Source: Chlorops oryzae | Taxonomy: Eukaryota; Arthropoda; Insecta; Diptera; Chloropidae | Length of the DNA stretch: 64,000 nucleotides | NCBI GenBank assembly: GCA_020466095.1 | Contig: CM035809.1 | Span: 5,940,723 to 6,004,722 of the forward strand | Reading direction: 5' to 3' | Part shown: piece by piece, positions 33,701 through 45,322 of the stretch | How positions within the stretch are numbered: the first letter of the stretch is position 1 | Layout of the letters: each line of letters starts with the position of its first letter | Notes under the pieces: generated by a model | What the model was told of the DNA's origin: nothing | Database searches by the model: none | What the model saw: only the letters and a program-made list of their open reading frames with translations | Translations under genes and position numbers: made by a program

Positions 33701-35621
33701 TCGAAAATTTGGACGTATAATACCCTTGTTAAAAAAATTCCAAAAATTTTTTTTTTGCCAATTTTAAATGCAATAGCATCATTTGCCTTAGAATTATAAA
33801 AATTTGCAAAATTGATGCGTTTTAAGACATTTTGGGGTATTGGTTTTTATCAAAAATTTGGACGTATAATACCCTGTTAAAAAAAATTCCAAAATTTTTT
33901 TTGCCAATTTTAATGCAATAGCATCTATTTGCCTTAGAATTAATAAAAATTGCAAAATTGATGCGTTTTAAGACATTTTGGGGTATTGGGTTTTTATCAA
34001 AATTTGGACGTATAATACCCTTGTTAAAAAAATTCCAAAATTTTTTTTGCCAATTTAAATGCAATAGCATCTATTTGCCTTAGAAATAAAAATTTGCAAA
34101 ATTGATGCGTTTTAAGACATTTTGGGGATTGGGTTTTTATCGAAAATTTGGACGTATAATACCCTTGTAAAAAAATTCCAAAAATTTTTTTGCCAATTTT
34201 AAATGCAATAGCATCTATTTGCCTTAGAATTAATAAAAATTTGCAAAATTGATGCGTTTTAAGACATTTTGGGGTATTGGTTTTTTATCGAAAAATTTGG
34301 ACGTATAATACCCTTGTTAAAAAATTCCAAAAAATTTTTTTAATTTAACAATAATCTTTTGAAATTTAAAAAAATTTTTTGCTTTTAAGCATTTTGGGGT
34401 ATTGGGTTTTTTTATAAAAATTTGGAATAATCCCTTTTAAAAAAATTAAAAATTTTTTTTTAATTTAAAGAATACTTTTTGAAATTAAAAAATTTTTTTG
34501 CCAAAAATTAAATGCTTTAAGCATTTTGGGGTTTGGGTTTTTTACAAAAAAAAATTTGGAATGCTAGCATTTTTGTTGTTTAAAAAATTTGAAAATTATC
34601 TTTTTAAAATTTTTATTTTTTTTATAAAAATTTGGATTAAATCCCTTTTAAAAAAATTTCAAAAAATTTTTTTTGAATTTTTGAATGTTTTTCCAAATTA
34701 ATAAAAATTTGCTTAGGTTTTAAAATTTTGGGGATTGGGTTTTTAGAAAAATTTGGGTATTTTTTAAAAAAATTAAAAAAATTTTTTTTAATTTTAAAAA
34801 AATTTTTGCCAAATTTAAAAATTTGCAAAATTTGCTTTTAAAATTTTGGGATTGGGTTTTTTTAAAAATTTGGGTAAAAATTTGAAAAAAAAAATTCCAA
34901 AAAATTTTTTTTTTTCCAATTTTAAATCAATGCATCTATTTGCCTTAGAATTAATAAAAATTTGCAAAATTGATGCGTTTTAAGACATTTTGGGGTATTG
35001 GGTTTTTTATCGAAAAATTTGGACGTATAATACCCTTGTTAAAAAAATTCCAAAAAATTTTTTTTTGCCAATTTTAAATGCAATAGCATCTATTTGCCTT
35101 AGAATTAATAAAAATTTGCAAAATTGATGCGTTTTAAGACATTTTGGGGTATTGGGTTTTTTATCGAAAAATTTGGACGTATAATACCCTTGTTAAAAAA
35201 ATTCCAAAAAATTTTTTTTTGCCAATTTTAAATGCAATAGCATCTATTTGCCTTAGAATTAATAAAAATTTGCAAAATTGATGCGTTTTTAAACATTTTG
35301 GGGTATTGGGTTTTTTATCGAAAAATTTGGACGTATAATACCCTTGTTAAAAAAATTCCAAAAAATTTTTTTTTGCCAATTTTAAATGCAATAGCATCTA
35401 TTTGCCTTAGAATTACTAAAAATTTGCAAAATTGATGCGTTTTAAGACATTTTGGGGTATTGGGTTTTTTATCGAAAAATTTGGACGTATAATACCCTTG
35501 TTAAAAAAATTCCAAAATTTTTTTTTTTGCCAATTTTAAATGCAATAGCATCTATTTGCCTTAGAATTAATAAAAATTTGCAAAATTGATGCGTTTTAAG
35601 ACATTTTGGGGTATTGGGTTT
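30780..35621. repeat. Satellite array, about 154-bp unit, with orientation switch
   Basis: Five units run in one direction (starts AACAAGGGTATTATACGTCC at about 30781, 30934, 31088, 31243, 31404), then about 25 run in the opposite direction from about 31690 to 35621. The junction at 31528-31690 is scrambled and holds pieces of both orientations. The unit carries GTATTATACGTCC, CCCAATACCCCAAAATG, AAACGCATCAATTTTGC and GGCAAATAGATGCTATTGC. Units outside 33.2-34.9 kb are nearly identical. Open frames in the array are not genes. Confidence 0.92.
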
Positions 35622-36490
35622 CCATTATGAAAACCCATTATGAAATAACAGGGTGACAAAAGGAGTCGATCTAGCCATGTCTGTCTGTCTGTCTCTCTGT
35701 CGCTCACACTTTAGTTTTTTGTAATTCTCCTAAGCCATGAAAGATATCATATTGAAATTTGGCATGGACTTGAACCAGGTAAATGTCCAAAAAACTGCAT
35801 ACAAATTTTTTTCGTAGTCCCTTCTTGGGTCGTGGGAAGTGGTTCAGAAATTTAAAAAATCACAATTTTTAAGGTTTTTTTCGTGAATAACTTTTTTACT
35901 GTACATCCCAGCTTAACGAAATTCGGTGTGTGTATAGCTACTATGTAGACTTAAGCTTTCGCTGAAAAAAATTGCGACATCGCTATAACTATGGTCATCA
36001 TCCTACAAAAATGATTTTTTTTTTTGCTTCTTCTGATTGTGTATTTTGCCGCCAAATAAAGTCGTCACTTATGGATAAAGTTTGACCATGAACACATTTC
36101 GCGAAATGCGCAAAAATTTGATTTTTACTATTTTGAAATGAGTATTTCGGAGCTAGACAAAATATCCTCTAACGGTTAAAATTTGATCAAGACCACCATT
36201 CGCGAAATGCGCAAAAAATTTATTTTCACTATTTTGAATTGAGTATTTCGCAGCTAGACAAAATGTCCTCTAACGGTTAAAATTTGACCATGCCCACCAT
36301 TCGCAAAAAAATTTTACTTAAATATAATTTCGAGTTTGTGAAGCTAAATCGAAGCACAGATAACGTGTAGGTAAGAACAACGAAAACGGCAGAAATTTTT
36401 GTTAACGTAATGTTTCAACATATTTTAGGCTGAGGAAAAGGTATGTGTGCAATCGGCTTAGCCGATGTAAACTTCTTTACTTGTTTTTGT
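35622..36490 (-). mobile_element. Hairpin-ended interspersed element, reverse copy, with 101-bp subrepeats
   Basis: Read on the minus strand, it begins AAACAAGTAAAGAAGTTTAC with a hairpin (ATCGGCT/AGCCGAT at about 36450-36465) and ends with a GACAGACAGACAGACATGGC tail near 35675. This is the same layout as 27587-28270. An internal 101-bp tandem repeat (starts at 36081, 36182, 36283; ATTCGCGAAATGCGCAAAAA) gives about 2.2 copies. Non-coding. Confidence 0.5.
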
Positions 36491-36515
36491 TTTAACATGC
36501 ATGCTCTTGCGTAGT

Positions 36516-36724
36516 GCGACCACCATTCCACCTGTTATACTTAAAACCAAACATTTAATTAAATGGAATTGGGTTCTTGAGAAGTGGGAAAGCTCCTTGG
36601 ATTAACTGGCAAACAATACACAACTGACACAATAAAGCATTTTCTATTTGTTATTTATTTTCACTTATACCAAATACTGGGTTTTTCCAAAGTAGAAAAT
36701 AGCAACAGGTGACTTCAAAGCATA
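36516..36724 (+). promoter_or_regulatory. Distal conserved upstream block of gene B
   Basis: Close match to the block at 21198-21408 upstream of gene A, at nearly the same distance from the start codon. Confidence 0.55.
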
Positions 36725-36798
36725 ACAAAGATATTGTATCCAAATATTTATATATATCGCAAATAAATTTTTTTCTTATTCCACTTGTGGTCATTTTT

Positions 36799-37072
36799 TA
36801 TTTTTCTTATGAAGGACGAAGCTGGCTGACGCAAATGTCTTCGTCGACGTTGTACATCTGCAAAAGAACTTTCCGCTGCTTTAATCAACTTACTTATTTA
36901 TGCAAGTATGCAATGCGTTTAATAAAAAGCTGTTCAAATTTTGAATTAAGATAAAAATAACATCTGGCTTTTTTGCTATGCAAATCCCATTAAAAATTTT
37001 TGTATAAAAAGGCGTTCCGTTCTTCTAAAATCAGTAACATCTCTTACACTCAGATAAGATAGACCAACGACA
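36799..37072 (+). promoter_or_regulatory. Proximal promoter of gene B
   Basis: Conserved block at about 36799-36875, TATAAAAA at 37003-37010, initiator TCAGT at 37031-37035 (30 bp to its A). The 5' UTR from there to the ATG is almost identical to that of gene A. Confidence 0.8.
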
Positions 37073-39223
37073 ATGAGTATCTTATCTAACTTCATTTTCT
37101 TCGGTGTCGTTGCGTTTGCTGCTGTGGACGCTCATAGACATACTTTCTACGGTAATCGTGGCATTGATCATGCCTTATCTCGTCGTGTGAAAACCAATCT
37201 CGGTTTGGGTCTTGTAGCGCCACGAAATGTCTATTTGGGTGCTGCCGGTTTGGGACTTAACACAGGTTTGGGACTATTTGGTGCTAAGATCGGTGGCTCT
37301 AGATCAAACGCTGCCAAAAATTCCGCTTCTCAATGGAGTACTTCTGGATTATCTGCGAGTCAACGGACTTCATTCGGTGCATCAACAAATGGAATTTCGG
37401 CTCCTCAAGTGATTTCTGGTGAACCTACTGCTGGGGCAACTTTTGATGGAAATTCGGCTTCTCAAGCAAAGTCTGCTGGAGTTACCACTGGTCAAAGAGG
37501 TTCTGTTGAAGCAACTGGTAATGGAATTTGGGCTTCTCAAATGTATCCTGCTGGAGTTACCGCTGGTCAACAAGGTGCTGTTGGAGCAACTGGTAATGGA
37601 AATTTGGCTTCTCAAATGTATCCTGCTGGAGTAACAGCTGGTCAGCAAGGTGCTGCTGCAACTGGTAATAGAATTTGGGCCTCTCAAATAAATCCTGCTG
37701 GAGTTACAGCTGGTCAGCAAGGTGCTGCTGCAACTGGTAATAGAATCTGGGCTGCTCAAATGTATCCTGCTGGAGTTACCACTGGTCAACAAGGTTCTGT
37801 TGGAGCAACTGGTAATGGAATTTGGGCTTCTCAAATCTATCCTGCTGGAGTTACCGCTGGTCAACAAGGTGCTGTTGGAGCAACTGGTAATGGAAATTTG
37901 GCTTCTCAAATGTATCCTGCTGGAGTAACAGCTGGTCAGCAAGGTGCTGCTGCAACTGGTAATAGAATTTGGGCCTCTCAAATAAATCCTGCTGGAGTTA
38001 CAGCTGGTCAGCAAGGTGCTGCTGCAACTGGTAATAGAATCTGGGCTACTCAAATGTATCCTGCTGGAGTTACCACTGGTCAACAAGGTTCTGTTGGGGC
38101 CACTGGTAATGGAAATTGGGCTTCTCAAATGTATCCTGCTGGAGTTACCGCTGGTCAACAAGGTTCTCTTGAAGCAACTGGTAATGGAATTTGGGCTTCT
38201 CAAATGTATCCTGCTGGAGTAACCGCTGGTCAACGAGGTTCTGTTGGAGCAACTGGTAATGGAATTTGGGCTTCTCAAATGTATCCTGCTGGAGTTACCT
38301 CTGGTCAACAAGGTGCTGTTGGAGCAACTGGTAGTGGAAACTCGGCTTCTCAAATGAATTCTGCTGGATTTACCGCTGGTCAACAAGGTGCTGTTAGAGC
38401 AACCGGTAATGCTGGCCCAATTATTGGCGCAATCATTAAACCGACCAATGTGGATGGGGGTTTAGTACTTAGCACAGGCTTGCCAATAAATTCAGCAAAT
38501 ACCGGTGGTTCTGGATCAAACGCTGCTGAAAATTCTGATTCCCAATGGAGTCGACAGACTTCTATCGTTGCATCAACAAATGGAAATTCGGCTTCTCAAG
38601 TGATTTCTGGTGGAGCTACCGCTGACCAACAAGGTGCTGTTGGGGCAACCGGTAATGGATATTCGGTTTCTGAAATGAATTCTGCTGAAATTACCGCTGG
38701 GCAGCAAGGTTCTGTTGGAGCATTTCCGATTGGAAATTCGGATTCTCAAATAAATTCTGCTGGAGCTTCTACTGGTCAACAGGCATTATACGGTGCATCT
38801 GCAATTCGAAATGCCGCTAACAGCATTACTCTTGGTGAATCTGCTGGTCTTGGTATTGATGCAAATCGCGGAGAGCACAATTTGGCTACTAATTTGGAAT
38901 TTAACACAGGTATGGAAGAGCCTGCTGCCAATGTTGGTGCTTCTGGTTCCTACGCTGGTCAAAATTCTGCTTCTCAGTGGGGTACTATTGGAGCATCTGC
39001 TGGTCAAATGGCTGCTAATGGAGCAGCGAATAATGGAGTGTCAACTTTTCAAATGAATTCTGGTGAATTATCAGCTGGTCAAGGTGCTGCTTCAAGAGGG
39101 GCTTTGGACTTAAATTCTGATGCTGCAGTATCTGCTAACGTACCCTTGTCACTTTCAGTGGGAAGTTCTGCTGGTAGACGCAATCAGTTAACACCCGGCT
39201 CGCTAGGTATCAAATTGGGTTAA
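37073..39223 (+). CDS. Gene B: secreted 25-residue-repeat protein (silk/glue-like)
   Basis: Single-exon, 716 residues, closest to gene A in the signal peptide, the His/Arg-rich N-domain (ALSRRVKTN) and the first repeats. Repeats are 25 residues, with some 24-residue variants (AGQQGAAATGNRIWASQ). A 294-bp higher-order unit made of 75+72+72+75 bp is duplicated (GGAAATTTGGC landmarks at 37598 and 37892). It has one copy of the GAIIKPTNVDGGLVLSTGLP spacer, against about seven in A. The C-terminal domain (ADV/ANVPLSLSVGSSAG, ending GIKLG) is shared with C and, as a relic, D. I see no cysteine. The role is inferred as an extracellular structural polymer; no named family is recognised. Confidence 0.88.
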   Translation: MSILSNFIFFGVVAFAAVDAHRHTFYGNRGIDHALSRRVKTNLGLGLVAPRNVYLGAAGLGLNTGLGLFGAKIGGSRSNAAKNSASQWSTSGLSASQRTSFGASTNGISAPQVISGEPTAGATFDGNSASQAKSAGVTTGQRGSVEATGNGIWASQMYPAGVTAGQQGAVGATGNGNLASQMYPAGVTAGQQGAAATGNRIWASQINPAGVTAGQQGAAATGNRIWAAQMYPAGVTTGQQGSVGATGNGIWASQIYPAGVTAGQQGAVGATGNGNLASQMYPAGVTAGQQGAAATGNRIWASQINPAGVTAGQQGAAATGNRIWATQMYPAGVTTGQQGSVGATGNGNWASQMYPAGVTAGQQGSLEATGNGIWASQMYPAGVTAGQRGSVGATGNGIWASQMYPAGVTSGQQGAVGATGSGNSASQMNSAGFTAGQQGAVRATGNAGPIIGAIIKPTNVDGGLVLSTGLPINSANTGGSGSNAAENSDSQWSRQTSIVASTNGNSASQVISGGATADQQGAVGATGNGYSVSEMNSAEITAGQQGSVGAFPIGNSDSQINSAGASTGQQALYGASAIRNAANSITLGESAGLGIDANRGEHNLATNLEFNTGMEEPAANVGASGSYAGQNSASQWGTIGASAGQMAANGAANNGVSTFQMNSGELSAGQGAASRGALDLNSDAAVSANVPLSLSVGSSAGRRNQLTPGSLGIKLG

Positions 39224-39268
39224 AGTTGTATTCCAGCCTTGCATAGCAAAAAGCAAGTATGTATTTCG

Positions 39269-39274
39269 AATAAA
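39269..39274 (+). terminator. Poly(A) signal of gene B
   Basis: AATAAA 46 bp after the stop; a second overlapping one starts 5 bp later. Confidence 0.65.
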
Positions 39275-39299
39275 ATAAAATGAATAAAGTTTGGATAAT

Positions 39300-40690
39300 T
39301 ATAAATCATTTCAATGTTACTTAATACTTTCAGAATGAAAAATGTCGGGATTTTTAAAGAAACAAATTTTCTGAAATATAAATATTTTCGCTCGTTTGAA
39401 ATAGTTTTGGAAACTTATATAATCTCTGCTGTTTCTAGAACACGATATTTAAGTTTTCATAAATCGACAACCCAGTGGTGAATTTACCTTATAGGCAACA
39501 GAAGCAGCTAACTAGGACGGCAATCGTCTTATTGTGCCCCTAAAAATTACTGTACTTGTTGGATGGCACACCAGTAAGGAAGACCAACCAAAAGGATGCT
39601 TAAGCCTCAGCAACAATTCTTTTTTGACTTGTCCAATAGCTTTTCATAGATATGTATCAAAAGCTGCTAGGCTCATTGCAGTACTCCAAGGTAAGGCATG
39701 GGAGAAACTTCCACACTCTACTGCTGCGTCGCTCACGTATAGCTTCAAAATCTCGTGCGAACAGCGGTTGGCTGTGTTATTGTGAGTACAGTTCAATAAA
39801 AAGCATTTTCTTACAAAGTTTCGTTTGATTCGTCGACGTTACACCCCAGTCAGCAATGCGATTTTGCATAAATATTTTCTTCTGGGAATTAATTGATGAC
39901 AAAGGGAAAAATATTATATCCAAAAATTCGTGAGTGGTAAAGAATAAATTCTACGAATGTGGACCAAAAACTTAATAAATTTTTTATGACATCGCAATGC
40001 ATATTTTCAACGACCAATTTCACAATAATCCATATAAAATCTCAATGGCTAAAACTTACACTTCCCGACTAGTATATAAGAGTTCCAGTCGTCATAGCAC
40101 TTGCTTAGAGATAATTAGTTTTTTAGACGCTTGCTTAGAAATAATTTTTCAATACTCACAATACCCCAATGTACTTTTTCCGTAGACTTTTTTATTATTT
40201 TAATATATAACTTCTATACATAGCGCACCCAGTTCTTACAACACGGCGCATACTAGGGCATGTGATCGGAGAAGTGGACAGATACCATATATTGGCAGCG
40301 TACTGTGAACATCATACATTCTGGTATGCACGTACTCGAGCACCTCCTGTACATAGTTCCGGTTAGGAGACCACAGCAGAGAGGGAAAGAATGAGAAAAC
40401 AAATTATTTGAATTTTGTCGCTCTTCACACAAGCCGTCAAGTTCAAAGTTCTCACTTCTAATGGCAGTTCCAATAACTGAAAATATTTTTAAAGAGTCCT
40501 TAGACCAGTTTTAATGAGAGTTTATAACCAATCGATTCTCAGGGAAACCCTAAACATTTCTGTTGATATTTTGTATAAGCTGTCTCGATTGGTGCTGCTC
40601 GTTTCACATGTACTTATGAAGAAAATTTTAAAGATTGTTACCAATATCAGTTTTCCTTTAAAACAATCTCCCTAAGAAAATAGTTTAGAT
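39300..40690. repeat. Duplicated 3' flank shared by genes B, C and D
   Basis: This non-coding stretch aligns with 55150-56165 (after C) and 59290-61106 (after D). Landmarks are CAGTGGTGAATT with AGGCAACAGAAGCAGCT (a hAT-like terminus present in all copies), ACTAGTATATAAGAGTTCC, and CTGTACATAGTTCCGGT. No gene is visible. It shows that the duplicated unit extended more than 1 kb beyond the gene. Confidence 0.75.
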
Positions 40691-43600
40691 CAGGGGTATC
40701 ACCGGCAGTAAATAGTTCCCATACAATTGGCACCTTCGTGGAATTGATGATGAAAATGTATAGCAAAATAAAATAAGGATTAAATTTTTATTTTAAAAGT
40801 TAAATTACACAAGTAAACACGAATTTGGTGTCTGACTTCTGTATATCAGATTCCGACTACTTATATATGAAATTTTCGCGTCAATTTCTAGATTTTTCTC
40901 AAAATCTCAGGAAGTAACATATTAATGTGTTTTGCATTTTACGTAACTTTCTTAAAAGAGGAAGAATGCATCTTTACAACAATGTAGCATGTGTTTCAAT
41001 CAAGGGCTTACTTCAAGATATATAGCCATTCAAATTTAAAATTTTTTAATTTTTTAAAATTTCTTTTCGAAATTTTTTGAACTCATTTTGATATATTTAT
41101 TCAGTAAACATTCTGGAAATCATGCCTCTCTATAACGTGTAAATTTGATATATTTGAAAACTCTTTACAAAAACTTTTCTACAATACAAAAAGTAAATTC
41201 GACAAACTCGATAAATACTTGTGGATTTTAACGTATAAGGTCAAATGCGAAGCCAGTCCCGATGACCATTGAATCAAAGTTTGCGATAGACTAGCGGGAT
41301 ACAGATAGGATCTTAAGTAACGAACCGGAAATTTATCACAAACAGCAGCTCCAGCAACCAACTGAATTAGCGAAGATCACACTCCTGATTCAAACCAGAT
41401 ATTGGAAGCAAACATAACAGTGGAGGATTCTCGGAAGCTAAACATATTGCAAACATACCAAAAATACAACGAAATAGCCACAAGCCAGACACAGAACATA
41501 TTGAAAAAAAATCAAAAGGTTTCTTGTAAGGATTCAATATAAATTAAAAAACTTAAAATGTAGTGCTGGTCATTTATTGATTCTTTTTGGTTTTTGATGG
41601 CCTGATCATGCCTTAAAATTAAAAACGAATGACGGTATAAAATTAAAAATTTAAGAATTTATATTATGATGATTAACACTTATAGCTCGAATAGGGGAAC
41701 AGATGTATTGTATTGTAAAAATAAAAATTAAAATTACACACGCTCTCCAAATAATTATATAAAAGTGTCCAATCCCAATATTCCAATATGTTTGCTATAC
41801 ATATATGCTACAGATCCCAAAATGGGGTTCAGCAGCTACAAAAACAAATTATTATCAGAGTAAACTCCCCAAAACAGCCAAAAATTTTGGTTTTGTTAAA
41901 TTTTTAACTTAACATCACTGACAAAAGGCGTTCGGCCCTGCGGATCGTATTAAACAAGCCACCAGTTTTGAAGTTCACTGAATCAATATTTGAGGTCTTT
42001 ATAGACCCAGCGGCTCCACATATAGCCATTACTTCAAAACAACACCTTAGAATGAAGTTTTTGGTCGCCTTTTTCGAGGTTACTGCGCAACTGAGATCAG
42101 ATGGATTCGGATCCAGTGAACTCGAAAACATATCGTCGTCCCGGAGTTATTTCCTCGTATATCACAATCAACCTTTTGTTGGGAAATTGAAGTTTAAAGT
42201 TTAACATGGCATATAAAAAAAATGGCTCGTTGGAAATCGTTGATTCTGTTTTCCTTATATAAAATGCTTTACTTTTTATTATTTCTGATCATTAATTTAA
42301 AGTTACTTGGAAAAATATTTAAGTTATAGGGTTTTTTTCATTCCAAGAATTTTTGACAATTCATCGTATACGCCACTTTTTTTGGCAACCTGTGTTGGAA
42401 AGTGGATATACGAGCAAATGAATTAATAAAAATTTGATAATGTTTTTTTGTTTTATTTGTTTTGACACGAAAATCGACTTAACAAAAATTTTTTAATGAG
42501 TTCATATAGGAAATTTGTTATTTAAGTATCCGTTTTCCATTTAAAAATAGAAAAAGGAGTCCAAATCATAATCTTATTGTGGAAAAATGACTTAACTCCG
42601 CTTTTCCTGAGAAAAACGACTTGCCACTGCATCAAATAGCGAAATGTTTTTTATACATTAAAGGTAGCATTCAAAAGTCATACCTGATACCTTAAAAATG
42701 TGCCAATTTAAATGATACACATTTCTCTTCTTTTTCTTTTTCCGTGACCTAAACATTTAAAAAAAAAAAATTTCAAAAAAAAAATTCGAATTCTTATTTT
42801 TGTTGGGGAAATTAAATTATTATACGTTATGTAATCAACTAAGCTACAAAATAAAGAATTGATTTGGGTTTTGTTGTTGGTACAACGAAACTGTACCTTC
42901 CACGTTTGTTTTAAGGAGCTGAACTACCTGCATTAGCTTTGTTGTGCTGTTTTGCACTCATTTCCATTTGACTTTGAACAAGTCAGGAATCTATAATCGG
43001 TCTAGCCCGACAATAACACAAACCAAGAAAAATAATTCAAAAGCATCTTATAGTATTCTATTAAAAGGAACAATAAGCGTGAGGACGTATTTAAAGCGCT
43101 TGATAGAGCGGCGTGATCTGTGGTGTTACAAGATGACGTTAAACATAATACAATCGGCTATGGTTTTAAAACAATATCTACAAAGTAAGAATTCAATATA
43201 ATACGGTTCACTGCAAGCGTGAAAATTTCAAAACCATTTTAAGTATTTCAACCCAAAACAAATTGCGCCACAGAAACAAAAAGACATTGAGAGTCTATTC
43301 ATCTATCTTCCAGAAGAAGATGTTAAATACTTTCAAAATTTATTAATTTCAAATAACTTTTTATATTATAAATTTAAAGAAATGCAATTTGTTATATTAT
43401 AATAAGCATTCCACACTATTTTCAGAATGAAAATTTTTGTAGGAGTGTTACTATGATAATTTTTTTTTTTTTGCTTCTTTTGTTTTTTTTTCACACGAAT
43501 AAATCTTTTTTATTTAAAATTAACATAAAAAAATGTTTCTTAAAAAAAATTTTTTTTTGTTACGATGAGATAACACAACAACTTTTAACTGCGCAAATTT

Positions 43601-44432
43601 CATATATAAATCATAGTATATCCACAAAATATGGATATACGATGTTATAACGCGTAGAAACTATCATTTTAAAGGATATACAATTATTTAGCTCACAAAT
43701 ATCTCGTAAACTATATGGTATAGCAACCTGGAGACTCGACAGATGGATAGATCTTGAAAAAGTACGCGGGAAAACGTGCTTATCTCAAAATTTTTAATTT
43801 TGTGATATACGAGGAGATAACTCCGGGACGACGATATGGCATGAATTGTCAGACCGTCAAAATTAAGAATCATGTGTTGTTATTTGCTGGTGTAGTTTGT
43901 TTTGGGTTTTCCAAGTTGAGCTTCGATTTCAAATAAATCGGTAATTCCAATAACGCACGAGCTGAAGGAAGTTTTCTGCTGCAGGATGTGCAGGGAAAAT
44001 GCAATTTCCAATAATGCGTGTGCATGAGCATGTCATTGCTACGGTTTTGGATCTGAACTAGATTCAGTACATTTTCAGGTACTCTTGTATTAGCCTTGTT
44101 TTTTATGAGTGCAGTGTAATTTTCCCTTCAACATAACAAATAATTTATAGAAATTATAAATATAGAACTTGACGCTTAAAAGAAAACATAATTTAATGCA
44201 TATTACTTGATTAAGCAAGAAAACAATGCTCCGTAGTACACAGTACTTTGAAAAAGTACTGAACATTTTCTACAACACTGTTATATTTCTTTTTCAACTG
44301 TTTAACGCGGCTGTCATGTAGCTCACGCGTAGAAAATATTAAATTTTTCGAACTCGTACGTGTGCACGAATCCACGTTACACAGCTCCTGCGCTATTGAA
44401 ATTCAGCCTGAATTCTTGCCAAATCAACATAT
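40691..44432. other. Intergenic; contains part of the duplicated upstream flank of C
   Basis: No gene seen. The segment at about 41925-42130 (CAAGCCACCAGTTTTGAAG ... GATGGATTCGGATCCAGTGA) has a diverged copy at 56640-56825 upstream of D. The segment at 43845-43930 (TTGTCAGACCGTC ... TTTTGGGTTTTCCAAGTTGA) has a copy at 56830-56910. So these belong to the C/D duplication unit, with about 1.7 kb of extra sequence between them here. Confidence 0.6.
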
Positions 44433-44642
44433 GAGACCACCATTCCACCAGTTCTGCTTAAAAAAAAACATTTAATTTAATTGAATTGGGCTCTTGAGAA
44501 GTTTGAAAGCTCCTTCGATTAACTGGCAAACAATACACAACTGACCCAATAAAGCATTTTTTATTTGTTATTTATTTTCACTTTAAACCAAATGCTGGGT
44601 TTTGCCAAACAAACAAACAGCAACAAGTGACTTCAAAGCATA
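44433..44642 (+). promoter_or_regulatory. Distal conserved upstream block of gene C, displaced
   Basis: Matches the distal block of A, B and D. The 8.1-kb BEL element inserted about 45 bp downstream, so the block now lies almost 9 kb from the gene C start rather than under 1 kb. Confidence 0.55.
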
Positions 44643-44689
44643 AAAAAGATGTGCACTCGACAAAATTTCATTGTTTTTCTTTCCCAGCC

Positions 44690-45078
44690 TAAATAACTCA
44701 GTTGTAAGGGGAGGGAAATCCGGAATAAGCCGAGAAATAAGAGAAAACCACCAACAATTAAATTCTGTGAATTCTATTTATCTTTATTGATATATTGTAT
44801 GGGAGAGCTTACGTGGATATTTCCGCAAGGGTTTGGTGATGATGAGAATGAGGTATATTGAGCGATGAGTAAATATGTATGTATACTTGTAGAATTTCCG
44901 TTGCTGAGAAAAGAACGTAATATGCGTGGGAGTGTTGTAAGACAACTGACCTTGTCACGAAGCTGTTTGGCGCCATGACTTTTGCTTTCTTCTCAACATG
45001 TTGCGGAGGTCATGGTTGCATTTATCGAGGGGTCAGTCTTATACCTTGAATAAAGTTAAGCGGCTGTCCACATTAACA
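44690..45078 (-). repeat. BEL 3' LTR (element sense)
   Basis: 389 bp, identical by eye to 52405-52793. It ends with TTATTTA rather than the more usual CA on the element strand. Confidence 0.93.
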
Positions 45079-45089
45079 TTCTCCCCCCC
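45079..45089 (-). promoter_or_regulatory. BEL polypurine tract
   Basis: GGGGGGGAGAA on the minus strand directly abuts the 3' LTR, the expected site of plus-strand priming. Confidence 0.8.
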
Positions 45090-45322
45090 TTGCAGTGCTA
45101 CTGCAAACAATCATCGACAAACCATTGCGGAAACATCAGGTAAACGCATACTGTAAAGAAGGATGGGAATTGTATATGTTACAAGATTTCAAACAAATGT
45201 TAATAATAATTTAAGGATGCAATTCAGGGCTAAGGTTTATTGATATAGATATATATATATATATTTTTTTTTTTTTTTAATTTTTATGAAAGAAACAGTA
45301 ATAGCACGGAGCATTGTTAAAA

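Noticed and set aside
33319..34828. Small frames inside the satellite array
   Set aside because: Translations of a non-coding 154-bp satellite; they recur only because the unit recurs.
30780..35621. CRISPR-like array
   Set aside because: Units are about 154 bp with no short constant repeat separating unique spacers; eukaryotic satellite.
37382..38386. Long antisense open frame (334 codons) across gene B repeats, with similar ones at 53963-54697 and 63410-63979
   Set aside because: The 75-bp repeat happens to lack stops in this antisense frame, so openness is copied with each unit. The sense frame has the signal peptide, promoter and conserved ends.
40070..40185. TATATAAG followed by a short frame after gene B, as a further gene
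   Set aside because: No initiator at proper spacing and no coding frame of note; the sequence is simply part of the duplicated flank.
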